Of a DNA stretch of 64,000 bases, positions 9,533 to 17,429 are shown piece by piece; position 1 is the stretch's first letter, and each line of letters begins with the position of its first letter. The notes under the pieces are model-generated. The model worked only from the letters and a program-made list of their open reading frames with translations. It was not told where the DNA came from and did no database searches. Origin of the DNA: Eubacteriaceae bacterium (lineage in GTDB: Bacteria > Bacillota > Clostridia > Lachnospirales > Lachnospiraceae); assembly GCA_902363805.1 (NCBI GenBank), contig CABJBF010000002.1:186001-250000 (forward strand), in the 5' to 3' direction. A program made the position numbers and the translations under genes.

Positions 9533-9585
9533 TGCGCTGATAAAATGAATGCCACATCTATATGGATGTACATTTCATGGGCGCA
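9533..9585 (+). promoter_or_regulatory. Long hairpin in the pgk leader
   Basis: Nested inverted repeats: TGCGC/GCGCA (9533-9537 with 9581-9585), ATGAATG/CATTTCAT and ACATC/GATGT around a small loop. No T-run follows, so it is not a terminator. It may be a 5' leader structure of pgk or an mRNA-stabilising element after processing; the function is not visible. Confidence 0.5.
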
Positions 9586-9669
9586 TATAATCTTGGAATA
9601 AAGTTTATACTGATTCCGGGATTTATGAGACTACGCGTATGACGCGCTTAAATGAAAGGAGCACATATA

Positions 9670-10866
9670 ATGCTTAATAAGAAATCAGTAGATGATATCA
9701 ATGTAAAAGGACAGAGAGTATTAGTTCGTTGTGACTTCAACGTACCATTACAGGATGGAAAAATCACAGACGAAAACCGTTTAGTAGCAGCTTTGCCAAC
9801 AATAAAGAAATTAATAGCTGATGGTGGAAAGGTAATCCTTTGCTCACATCTTGGAAAGCCAAAGGGAGAACCAAAGCCGGAATTATCATTAGCACCAGTT
9901 GCAGTAAGACTTTCAGAATTATTAGGACAGGAAGTTAAATTCGCAGCAGATCCTGAAGTAGTAGGACCAAATGCTAAGGCTGCAGTTGAAGCAATGAAAG
10001 ACGGAGAGGTTATTCTTCTTGAAAACACACGTTATCGTGCAGAAGAAACAAAGAACGGAGAAGAATTCAGCAAGGAATTAGCTTCACTTTGTGACGTATT
10101 TGTAAATGATGCATTCGGAACAGCTCACAGAGCACATTGTTCAAACGTTGGTGTAACAAAATTTGTTGACACAGCAGTTGTAGGATACTTAATGCAGAAG
10201 GAAATCGATTTCCTTGGAAACGCAGTTAACAATCCGGAAAGACCATTCGTAGCTATCCTTGGTGGAGCAAAAGTTTCATCAAAGATTTCAGTTATTGAAA
10301 ACCTTCTTGAAAAGGTTGATACATTAATCATCGGTGGTGGTATGGCATACACATTCATGGCTGGTCTTGGTGAAGAAGTAGGTAAATCACTTCTTGAAGA
10401 AGATTACAAAGAATATGCTGTAAACATGATGAAGAAAGCTGAAGAAAAGGGTGTTAAGTTATTAATCCCTGTCGATACAGTAGTTGGAGATAACTTCTCA
10501 AATGACTGCAACTTCAAGGTTGTAGGACGTGGAGAAATCCCAGCTGATATGGAAGGTTTAGATATCGGACCAAAGACAGCAGAATTATTTGCTAATGCTA
10601 TTAAAGGAGCTAAGACAGTTGTATGGAACGGACCAATGGGATGTTTCGAAATGCCTAACTTTGCTAATGGTACAATTGCAATTGCTAAAGCTATGGCAGA
10701 TCTTAAAGATGCTACAACAATCATCGGTGGTGGTGATTCAGCAGCGGCAGCTAACCAGTTAGGATTTGGTGATAAGATGTCACATATTTCAACAGGTGGT
10801 GGAGCTTCTCTTGAATTCCTCGAAGGTAAGGAATTACCAGGTGTTGCAGCAGCAAACGATAAGTAG
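9670..10866 (+). CDS. pgk: Phosphoglycerate kinase
   Basis: Makes ATP from 1,3-bisphosphoglycerate. Clear family motifs in order: [77 protein letters not shown] and the nucleotide-binding GGGDSAAA. The ATG at 9670 has AAAGGAG eight bases upstream; an in-frame ATG at 9652 would overlap that ribosome site, so the 398-residue form is preferred. Codon bias is high, like gap. It is followed by tpiA after 92 bases with a hairpin between, so the two are probably co-transcribed. Confidence 0.98.
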   Translation: MLNKKSVDDINVKGQRVLVRCDFNVPLQDGKITDENRLVAALPTIKKLIADGGKVILCSHLGKPKGEPKPELSLAPVAVRLSELLGQEVKFAADPEVVGPNAKAAVEAMKDGEVILLENTRYRAEETKNGEEFSKELASLCDVFVNDAFGTAHRAHCSNVGVTKFVDTAVVGYLMQKEIDFLGNAVNNPERPFVAILGGAKVSSKISVIENLLEKVDTLIIGGGMAYTFMAGLGEEVGKSLLEEDYKEYAVNMMKKAEEKGVKLLIPVDTVVGDNFSNDCNFKVVGRGEIPADMEGLDIGPKTAELFANAIKGAKTVVWNGPMGCFEMPNFANGTIAIAKAMADLKDATTIIGGGDSAAAANQLGFGDKMSHISTGGGASLEFLEGKELPGVAAANDK

Positions 10867-10896
10867 GATATACAATATTATATAAGGCATCATCAG

Positions 10897-10925
10897 CAGT
10901 TAAAGGCTTAATATGCTTTTAACTG
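10897..10925 (+). other. Intergenic hairpin between pgk and tpiA
   Basis: CAGTTAAA pairs with TTTAACTG around a short loop; no T-run. A likely mRNA-processing or stability hairpin within the pgk-tpiA transcript rather than a terminator. Confidence 0.5.
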
Positions 10926-10958
10926 ATATGTCTTAAATATAGAGGAGATTATATAATT

Positions 10959-11708
10959 ATGAGAAAGAAAATTATCGCAGGTAACTGGAAAATGAACAAA
11001 ACTCCTAGTGAGGCAGTTGCTTTAATCAATGAATTAAAGCCTTTAGTAGCTAATGAAGATGTAGATGTAGTATTTTGTGTACCAGCTATTTCAATAGTAC
11101 CAGCTATGGAAGCAGCAAAGGGTTCAAACATCAACATCGGTGCTGAAAATATGTATTTTGAAGAAAGTGGTGCATATACAGGAGAAATAGCTCCTAACAT
11201 GTTAACAGATGTTGGAGTTAAGTATGTTATCATTGGACATTCAGAAAGAAGAGAATATTTCGCAGAAACAGATGCAACAGTAAATAAGAAAGTATTAAAA
11301 GCTTTTGAACATGGTATTACACCTATTATTTGCTGTGGTGAAACTCTTGAACAGAGAGAACAGGGTGTTGCAGTTGATTTCATCCGTCAGCAGATTAAGA
11401 TTGCATTCTTAAATGTAACAGCAGACCAGGCTAAGGAAGCAGTTATCGCTTACGAACCAATCTGGGCTATTGGAACAGGTAAGACAGCTACATCTGATCA
11501 GGCAGAAGAAATTTGTGCAGCAATCAGAGAATGTATCGCAGAAGTATATGATGATGCAACAGCAGCAGCTATCAGAATTCAGTATGGTGGTTCAATGAAT
11601 GCTGGAAATGCAGCAGAATTACTTGCTAAACCTGACATTGATGGTGGTTTAGTTGGTGGTGCAAGCCTTAAAGCAGAATTTGGAAAGATTGTCAACTATA
11701 ATAAATAA
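10959..11708 (+). CDS. tpiA: Triosephosphate isomerase
   Basis: Interconverts DHAP and glyceraldehyde-3-phosphate. All catalytic parts are present: AGNWKMN (Asn9, Lys11), [11 protein letters not shown] (His94), [15 protein letters not shown] (Glu166 and the flexible loop 6) and [10 protein letters not shown] in the phosphate site. Length 249 residues is typical. AGAGGAG stands before the ATG. It is part of the highly codon-biased glycolytic block and ends in a terminator-like hairpin. Confidence 0.98.
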   Translation: MRKKIIAGNWKMNKTPSEAVALINELKPLVANEDVDVVFCVPAISIVPAMEAAKGSNINIGAENMYFEESGAYTGEIAPNMLTDVGVKYVIIGHSERREYFAETDATVNKKVLKAFEHGITPIICCGETLEQREQGVAVDFIRQQIKIAFLNVTADQAKEAVIAYEPIWAIGTGKTATSDQAEEICAAIRECIAEVYDDATAAAIRIQYGGSMNAGNAAELLAKPDIDGGLVGGASLKAEFGKIVNYNK

Positions 11709-11716
11709 GATTTTAA

Positions 11717-11755
11717 ATAAGGGTTGTTGCAACAAAATTGCATCAGCCCTTTATT
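11717..11755 (+). terminator. Terminator-like hairpin after tpiA
   Basis: AAGGGTTGTTGCAA pairs with TTGCATCAGCCCTT with one mismatch and one G-U; the T-run (TTTATT) is short, so termination may be partial. Confidence 0.65.
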
Positions 11756-11877
11756 GAAGAACAGATTGAGTATTTAATAACAATTAACTATTATCAGATA
11801 TTAAATTTAAGGAGTAAGTTTTAAAATTAAAATTCTTTTGTTTAATATCAGACAAAAAATTCGTTAGGAATATGAAT

Positions 11878-13191
11878 ATGAAGAAAAGAAATAAAATAAT
11901 TATAAGATTAGTGTCTACATTGGCAGTTATGCTATGTGTAACAGGAGTAACCCATATACAGGCAAAGAATGTATATGCTAAGAAAACAATAACAATGACA
12001 ACAAAGTCAATTCCTTCAGAAATAAAAAAGTATTCTAATTATAACAAATATACGAAGTATACAGTGGCTTTTAATTATTATATGAAGCAATTAGAAAAAG
12101 CAGGCGGTGGTAAATTTATTATAAAAAAAGGCACATACGAAATGTCTAATTCTGTATATATTCCATCAAATGTTCAGGTTGTGTTGAAGAATGGAGTTGT
12201 ATTAAAAAATATATATCAAACTGGTGGAGCAGGATATCCACCATCAAATAATGTATTTTCATTATGTCCACCATCAAAAAGCAAGATAAAAGGGTCATGT
12301 AAAAAAGTAAGTGGTGCAAAGAACATTTCAATAACAGGTAAAGGGAATGCTACAATTGACAATAATTTTGTTGAAGGTGGAGGAACAATTGTAATATCCC
12401 ACAATAAAAATGTAAAAGTTTCAGGAATAACATTTAAAAATCAGAATGGAGGACATTTCCTTGAAATAACAGGTGTAGAGAATGTTGTTATTGAAAATTG
12501 TACATTTAAAGGTTCTAAAGCAAGTACAAGGGCTAAAAATTATATGAAAGAGGCTATTAATCTTGATACTCCGGACCCTGAAACACATGGCCTTAATGCA
12601 GTGTGGGTTGCACAGGATAGAACAGATAATAAAAATATAACAATAACAAACAATGTATTTGATGGAGTTACACGTGGTGTTGGTACACATAAGTATTCAC
12701 AGAAGAATGGTGAAAATGTTTATCACGAAAATGTAGTAATAACTAATAATACATTTAAAAATATTTTTGACAATGGTGTATTTATACTTAACTGGAAGAA
12801 TGCAACCATTGAAAATAATACTTTTAACAAAATTGGATTAAAGAGTAAGAAAACTTATAGTAGTGGAGCACATGCTATTTCAGGTGGCGGAATAGAAGGC
12901 ATACATGTAAAAAATAATATATTCTCTAATGTTAAGAGAAATCCAATATATTTTTGTGTGCAGCAGAATGTAGGCTCTGCAAGCAGCTACTCAAAAGTAA
13001 AGACTAATATTACAAAAGAACAGACTGAGGAAATGTTAACCAACACAGTTAGTAACTGTGGTTATGATATGAATGTTATTTTCAAAGGATACGATATTTT
13101 GTATTTCAGAGGAAATAGCGAAAGAACCCGTGAGAATGCAGTGGCAATTAATTTGAAGAAGCAGGAAATTTCATGGGGAATAGAAAAATAA
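11878..13191 (+). CDS. Secreted right-handed parallel beta-helix protein (pectate-lyase-like fold)
   Basis: N-terminal signal peptide (MKKRNK, hydrophobic stretch, likely cut near QAKNVYA) and then repeated Asn-rich coils such as NVKVSGITFKN, NVVIENCTFKG, NITITNNVF and ATIENNTFNK, the pattern of pectate lyases and related carbohydrate-active beta-helix proteins. About 437 residues. The ATG at 11878 is placed eight bases after AGGA; the ATG at 11872 is too close to it. No single catalytic residue set can be read with confidence, so the activity (polysaccharide lyase, hydrolase or adhesin) is open. It sits oddly inside the glycolytic block, between tpiA and gpmI, with less biased codons than its neighbours. 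Confidence 0.75.
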   Translation: MKKRNKIIIRLVSTLAVMLCVTGVTHIQAKNVYAKKTITMTTKSIPSEIKKYSNYNKYTKYTVAFNYYMKQLEKAGGGKFIIKKGTYEMSNSVYIPSNVQVVLKNGVVLKNIYQTGGAGYPPSNNVFSLCPPSKSKIKGSCKKVSGAKNISITGKGNATIDNNFVEGGGTIVISHNKNVKVSGITFKNQNGGHFLEITGVENVVIENCTFKGSKASTRAKNYMKEAINLDTPDPETHGLNAVWVAQDRTDNKNITITNNVFDGVTRGVGTHKYSQKNGENVYHENVVITNNTFKNIFDNGVFILNWKNATIENNTFNKIGLKSKKTYSSGAHAISGGGIEGIHVKNNIFSNVKRNPIYFCVQQNVGSASSYSKVKTNITKEQTEEMLTNTVSNCGYDMNVIFKGYDILYFRGNSERTRENAVAINLKKQEISWGIEK

Positions 13192-13213
13192 AGTTTAATT
13201 TAAGGAGAGAAAA

Positions 13214-14755
13214 ATGAGCAAAAAACCAACAGTTTTAATGATTTTAGACGGATATGGATTAAATGAAAATGCAAAAGCAAATGCTGTTGCAGAAGCTAAA
13301 AAGCCTGTAATGGACAAGCTTATGGCAGAATATCCTTTTGTAAAAGGTTATGCAAGTGGAATGGCAGTAGGCCTTCCTGACGGACAGATGGGAAATTCTG
13401 AAGTAGGTCATTTAAATATGGGTGCAGGAAGAATTGTATACCAGGAATTAACAAGAATCACAAAAGAAATTCAGGATGGAGATTTCTTTAAGAATGAAGA
13501 GTTAGTTAAGGCAATGGAAAATTGCAAGAAAAACAACAGTGCATTACACATCTTTGGATTATTATCAGACGGTGGTGTACACAGCCATAATACACATATT
13601 TATGGAACAATTGAAATGGCTAAGAAATTTGGTCTTGAAAAGGTATATGTACATGCATTCTTAGATGGTAGAGATACACCTCCTGCATCAGGAAAAGATT
13701 ATGTTCAGGAATTAGTAGATAAGATGGCTGAAATTGGTGTTGGAAAGATTGCTTCAATTTCAGGACGTTACTATGCAATGGATAGAGATAATAACTGGGA
13801 TAGAGTTGTTAAGGCATATGATGCTATTACAAAGGGAGAAGGAAATAAAGCTACAGACCCTGTACAGGCAGTTGCAGATTCATACGCAGTAGATAAGACA
13901 GATGAATTTGTTATTCCTACAGTAATTATGGAAAATGATGCTCCTGTAGCAACAGTAAATGACAAAGATTCTGTTATTTTCTGTAACTTCAGACCAGACA
14001 GAGCACGTCAGATTACAAGAGCATTCTGTGCAGATGATTTTGATGGATTTGATAGAGGAAAAAGATTAGATTTAGTATTTGTATGCTTTACAGAATATGA
14101 TGTTACAATTCCTAACAAATTAATCGCATTTAAGAAAGTTGAAATTAGAAATACATTTGGTGAATATTTAGCTGCACATAACATGACTCAGGCTAGAATT
14201 GCTGAAACAGAAAAATATGCTCATGTTACATTCTTCTTTAATGGTGGTGTAGAAGAACCAAATAAGGGAGAAGATAGAATTTTAGTAAATTCACCTAAAG
14301 AAGTAGCAACATATGACCTTAAGCCTGAAATGAGTGCTTATGAAGTATGTGATAAGCTTGTAGACGCAATTAAAGGACAGAAATATGATGTTATTATCAT
14401 TAACTTTGCAAATCCTGACATGGTAGGACACACAGGTGTTGAATCAGCAGCTATTAAGGCTATTGAAGCAGTAGATGAATGTGTAGGCAGAGCAGTAGAA
14501 GCTATTAAGGAAGTTGATGGACAGATGTTTATCTGTGCTGACCACGGAAATGCTGAGCAGTTAGTTGATTATGAAACAGGCGAACCATTTACAGCTCACA
14601 CAACAAATCCTGTACCATTTATCTTAGTAAATGCTGATCCTAAGTATAAATTAAGAGAAGGTGGATGCTTAGCAGACATCGTTCCTACATTAATCGAATT
14701 AATGGGAATGGAACAGCCAAAAGAAATGACAGGAAAATCATTACTTGTAAAATAA
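13214..14755 (+). CDS. gpmI: 2,3-bisphosphoglycerate-independent phosphoglycerate mutase
   Basis: Mn2+-dependent mutase converting 3- to 2-phosphoglycerate. Motifs of the alkaline-phosphatase superfamily are complete: MILDGYGLN, GNSEVGHLNMGAGR with phosphorylated Ser62, SDGGVHSHN, DGRDTPP, NFRPDRARQ, NFANPDMVGHTG, CADHGNAEQ and AHTTNPVPF. Length 513 residues is standard. AAGGAGAG precedes the ATG and the gene follows the beta-helix gene by 22 bases, so they may share a transcript. A strong terminator follows. Confidence 0.98.
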   Translation: MSKKPTVLMILDGYGLNENAKANAVAEAKKPVMDKLMAEYPFVKGYASGMAVGLPDGQMGNSEVGHLNMGAGRIVYQELTRITKEIQDGDFFKNEELVKAMENCKKNNSALHIFGLLSDGGVHSHNTHIYGTIEMAKKFGLEKVYVHAFLDGRDTPPASGKDYVQELVDKMAEIGVGKIASISGRYYAMDRDNNWDRVVKAYDAITKGEGNKATDPVQAVADSYAVDKTDEFVIPTVIMENDAPVATVNDKDSVIFCNFRPDRARQITRAFCADDFDGFDRGKRLDLVFVCFTEYDVTIPNKLIAFKKVEIRNTFGEYLAAHNMTQARIAETEKYAHVTFFFNGGVEEPNKGEDRILVNSPKEVATYDLKPEMSAYEVCDKLVDAIKGQKYDVIIINFANPDMVGHTGVESAAIKAIEAVDECVGRAVEAIKEVDGQMFICADHGNAEQLVDYETGEPFTAHTTNPVPFILVNADPKYKLREGGCLADIVPTLIELMGMEQPKEMTGKSLLVK

Positions 14756-14807
14756 TAAATAGAGAGGTCAATGTAGAACTCTTTGACTTAATTGAATAAA
14801 AATAAGT

Positions 14808-14846
14808 AACAGGGAAACACTAGTAAAATAGTGTTTCCCTGTTTAT
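14808..14846 (+). terminator. Intrinsic terminator after gpmI
   Basis: AACAGGGAAACACTA pairs perfectly with TAGTGTTTCCCTGTT around a 5-6 base loop; the T-run is short (TTTAT). Confidence 0.85.
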
Positions 14847-14850
14847 GTAT

Positions 14851-14919
14851 AAAGAATGTATATAACAGTGTTTTATACAAAGAACTTATATAAATTTGTT
14901 TTATATAAAAGACATATAT
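14851..14919. repeat. Degenerate 28-bp tandem repeat upstream of enolase
   Basis: Two and a half copies starting AAAGAA at 14851 and 14879, each containing TATATAA and GTTTTATA. Mostly A/T, so partly low complexity. Confidence 0.5.
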
Positions 14920-15021
14920 ACCGTTATCTAAATAGTAAGAACTTAGTGAAAATAGTGAGGCATAGTATATTGAAAAATCTTTATATATTAACGGAACATT
15001 AAATAATATAGGAGAAATGGG

Positions 15022-16314
15022 GTGCTAAAAATGCATCTGATAGAGAATATGGAACAATATTTAAAGATTGTAAATGTAAAAGCAAGAGAAATTTTAGATT
15101 CACGTGGAAATCCTACAGTTGAAGCAGAAGTTACGGTTAGAGGGGAAAATCCAAAAACTGATTTGATTACAGGAAGAGCAACCGTACCGTCCGGTGCATC
15201 AACAGGAAAATTTGAAGCAGCGGAGATTAGAGATGGTGAAGATAGATATTTAGGAGCTGGTGTAAAAAAAGCTGTAACAAACGTAAATACAATAATAAAT
15301 GAAATGCTTATAGGACAAAATGCACTTAATCAAAGAAGAATTGACAGAATGATGTTAAGTGAAGACGGAACAGATAATAAATCAAAATTAGGTGCAAATG
15401 CAATATTGGCTGTTTCGATGGCTAATTTAAATGCATGTGCAAAAGCATTAAATATTTTTACTTACAAATTTACAGGAGGCATAAGTGCGTGCAAAATGCC
15501 TATGCCCATGATGAATATTTTAAACGGAGGTGCTCATTCATCTAATAATATAGACGTGCAGGAATTTATGATTTTACCTGTTGGAGCGACAACATTTAAA
15601 GAAGGATTGAGATGGTGTGCAGAAGTTTACCATGCACTGAAAAAAATATTAACAGATAAAAAATTATCTGTTGCAGTTGGTGATGAAGGTGGATTTGCAC
15701 CGGATTTAAATAACGAAATGGAAGTACTTGATTTAATTATTGAAGCAGTTAAAAAGGCAGGATATATTCCTGAAAAAGACTTTAAAATATCTTTGGATGT
15801 AGCAGCTTCAGAATGGAAAGCAGAAGTTACAGGAAAATACAGATTGCCTAAAAAAGGAATCGAATTGACAACAGATGAATTAATAGATATGTGGAGTGAT
15901 ATTGTTGACAGATATCCGATATTTTCAATAGAAGACCCATTAGATGAAGAAGATTGGGATGGATGGAAAAAGATTACTGAGAAATTAGGTAGAAAAATCC
16001 GCTTAGTCGGTGATGATTTATTTGTTACAAATGTAGAGAGATTAAAAAAGGGAATAAAAGAGAAATGTGCAAATGCAATATTGATAAAACCAAATCAGAT
16101 AGGAAGTGTAACAGAAACGATTAAAGCTGTGCAAATGGCACAAAGTCATGGATATATAGCTATCATGTCACATCGTTCAGGAGAAACAGAAGATACAACT
16201 ATTGCAGATTTGGCGGTAGGGCTTAATACAGGTTTTATAAAAACAGGGGCACCATGTAGAAGTGAAAGAACAGCAAAATATAACCAATTATTGAGAATCG
16301 AAGAAAAATTATAA
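15022..16314 (+). CDS. eno: Enolase
   Basis: Dehydrates 2-phosphoglycerate to PEP. Family motifs: [87 protein letters not shown] and [18 protein letters not shown], so the active-site Glu, Lys and metal ligands are present. Length 430 residues. The start is uncertain: GTG at 15022 lies seven bases after AGGAG, while ATG at 15031 or 15049 would also keep the domain. Codon use is AT-rich (AAT, TTT, ATA) and lacks the bias of gap, pgk, tpiA and gpmI, which hints at a secondary or poorly expressed enolase. Confidence 0.93.
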   Translation: MLKMHLIENMEQYLKIVNVKAREILDSRGNPTVEAEVTVRGENPKTDLITGRATVPSGASTGKFEAAEIRDGEDRYLGAGVKKAVTNVNTIINEMLIGQNALNQRRIDRMMLSEDGTDNKSKLGANAILAVSMANLNACAKALNIFTYKFTGGISACKMPMPMMNILNGGAHSSNNIDVQEFMILPVGATTFKEGLRWCAEVYHALKKILTDKKLSVAVGDEGGFAPDLNNEMEVLDLIIEAVKKAGYIPEKDFKISLDVAASEWKAEVTGKYRLPKKGIELTTDELIDMWSDIVDRYPIFSIEDPLDEEDWDGWKKITEKLGRKIRLVGDDLFVTNVERLKKGIKEKCANAILIKPNQIGSVTETIKAVQMAQSHGYIAIMSHRSGETEDTTIADLAVGLNTGFIKTGAPCRSERTAKYNQLLRIEEKL

Positions 16315-16410
16315 ATAAAAGTAGAAATAAAGTTGACAAACGATGAGAAAGACAATACCTACTAAATGAATAGAAAATAATAGGAAATAAACAAAAGATA
16401 AAATAAAAAG

Positions 16411-16808
16411 GAGGAAACAACTACTGCAGTCAGTGTGGCAGTAAACAAACAGAATGAAATAAAAATACAGAGAGTAATGTAGTGACGAATGAAAAAAGTG
16501 CTTCTGTAAGTACAGGTACAGCAAAATCAAAAAGTAAAAGTATAAATTCAAGTAAAAGTAAAAAAGCAAGTGACGACTCAAAAAATAAAAAGACTGATAA
16601 AAAGAAGAAAAATGCAGATAGCAAACAAAATGAAACAGAAGATGTAACTATTCAGGAAACAACGATAGAGACTACCAAGTCTGATGAAACAGAATCCATA
16701 GAAGAACAACAAAATACAGAGATAGTACAAAGCAAAAGTGAAAATATAGAAATAGAAACTGAAATCAGTAATTTACAGGAATTAGTGAATGAAGGCAATC
16801 AGCAATAG
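16411..16808 (+). pseudogene. Broken zinc-ribbon protein with Lys/Ser/Glu-rich tail
   Basis: After a good ribosome site (AGGAGG near 16410-16414) the frame from 16422 reads YCSQCGSKQTE, the start of a zinc-ribbon, but no start codon precedes it and a TGA stops it at 16455. The same frame then runs open to 16808 as a low-complexity Ser/Lys/Thr/Glu tail (SKSKSINSSKSKK, then acidic repeats). Together they look like one zinc-ribbon plus disordered-tail protein that lost its start codon and gained a stop. A GTG at 16482 could still start the 108-residue tail alone, but it has no convincing ribosome site. Confidence 0.55.
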
Positions 16809-16852
16809 GAAGAAATTTAGATGATAAAATTAGAAAAGATTGGAATAATTAC

Positions 16853-16881
16853 TTGATAATAGCATACAAATATGATAATAT
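16853..16881 (+). promoter_or_regulatory. Probable secG promoter
   Basis: TTGATA (16853-16858), 17-base spacer, TAATAT (16876-16881). A transcript from here would begin about 20-25 bases before the leader RNA at 16912. Confidence 0.5.
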
Positions 16882-16911
16882 TTATGTATTCGCGTTTGAA
16901 TAGGTATAGAA

Positions 16912-17001
16912 GGAAACGAAATGAATGAAGTTCATTTTCAATAAATGTTTCCGACGACTAGCCGCTGACCCAAGGGAGGGGCAATACATACTAATAGGAG
17001 G
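16912..17001 (+). ncRNA. Structured leader RNA of secG (copy A of a repeated family)
   Basis: P1: GGAAAC (16912-16917) with GTTTCC (16947-16952). P2 inside it: AAATGAA (16919-16925) with TTCATTT (16931-16937). P3: starts GCC at 16961 and ends GGGGC at 16982, with tandem G-A pairs in the middle. Then CAATACATA and the Shine-Dalgarno AGGAGG (16996-17001). The same plan occurs before the amidase gene at 58592 and fprA, and its 5' half at the window end. I do not recognise a known riboswitch. Confidence 0.7.
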
Positions 17002-17007
17002 TTCGAA

Positions 17008-17256
17008 ATGATTACATTATTAAGAGTATTATCAGTGATATACATTATCATCTGTGTAGTTATAACAGTAGTAATACTACTTCAGGAAGGAAAGCAGGCT
17101 GGACTTACAGGAGCAATCAGTGGTGCAGCAGAATCATACTGGGGAAAGAATAAAGGACGTTCAATGGAAGGAAAATTAGAAAAGATTACAAAGGTTATGA
17201 TTGTTTTATTCTTTGTACTTTCAATTGTTCTTAATATGAAATTCTTAAATTTTTAG
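17008..17256 (+). CDS. secG: Protein-export membrane protein SecG
   Basis: Small accessory subunit of the SecYEG translocon, 82 residues, with two membrane helices (about residues 3-23 and 62-80) joined by the typical Gly/Ala-rich cytoplasmic loop LLQEGKQAGLTGAISGAAESYWGKNKGRS. Such length and loop are diagnostic. It is preceded by the structured leader RNA and AGGAGG, and followed by a terminator and then rnr and smpB, the usual Firmicute order. Confidence 0.95.
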   Translation: MITLLRVLSVIYIIICVVITVVILLQEGKQAGLTGAISGAAESYWGKNKGRSMEGKLEKITKVMIVLFFVLSIVLNMKFLNF

Positions 17257-17272
17257 GATAATTATGATTTTT

Positions 17273-17305
17273 AAAGTGTTCCTTTTAGGAACACTTTCTT
17301 TTTAT
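17273..17305 (+). terminator. Intrinsic terminator after secG
   Basis: AAAGTGTTCC pairs perfectly with GGAACACTTT around TTTTA; CTTTTTATT follows. Confidence 0.92.
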
Positions 17306-17429
17306 TATAAAAACAAAAAATGGCTAAAATAATCATAGAAATAAATTTGAAATGAGATTTAATTAAAAAAATAAAAAGCATAAACAGAAAGTATTTTACA
17401 AATTTATAATAATAGAGTAAGGAGGAATC

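Noticed and set aside
16912..17001. c-di-GMP-II, c-di-AMP, TPP or SAM riboswitch as identity of the leader RNA
   Set aside because: GGAAAC at the start recalls c-di-GMP-II, but the downstream conserved parts of that class and of the others are not present.
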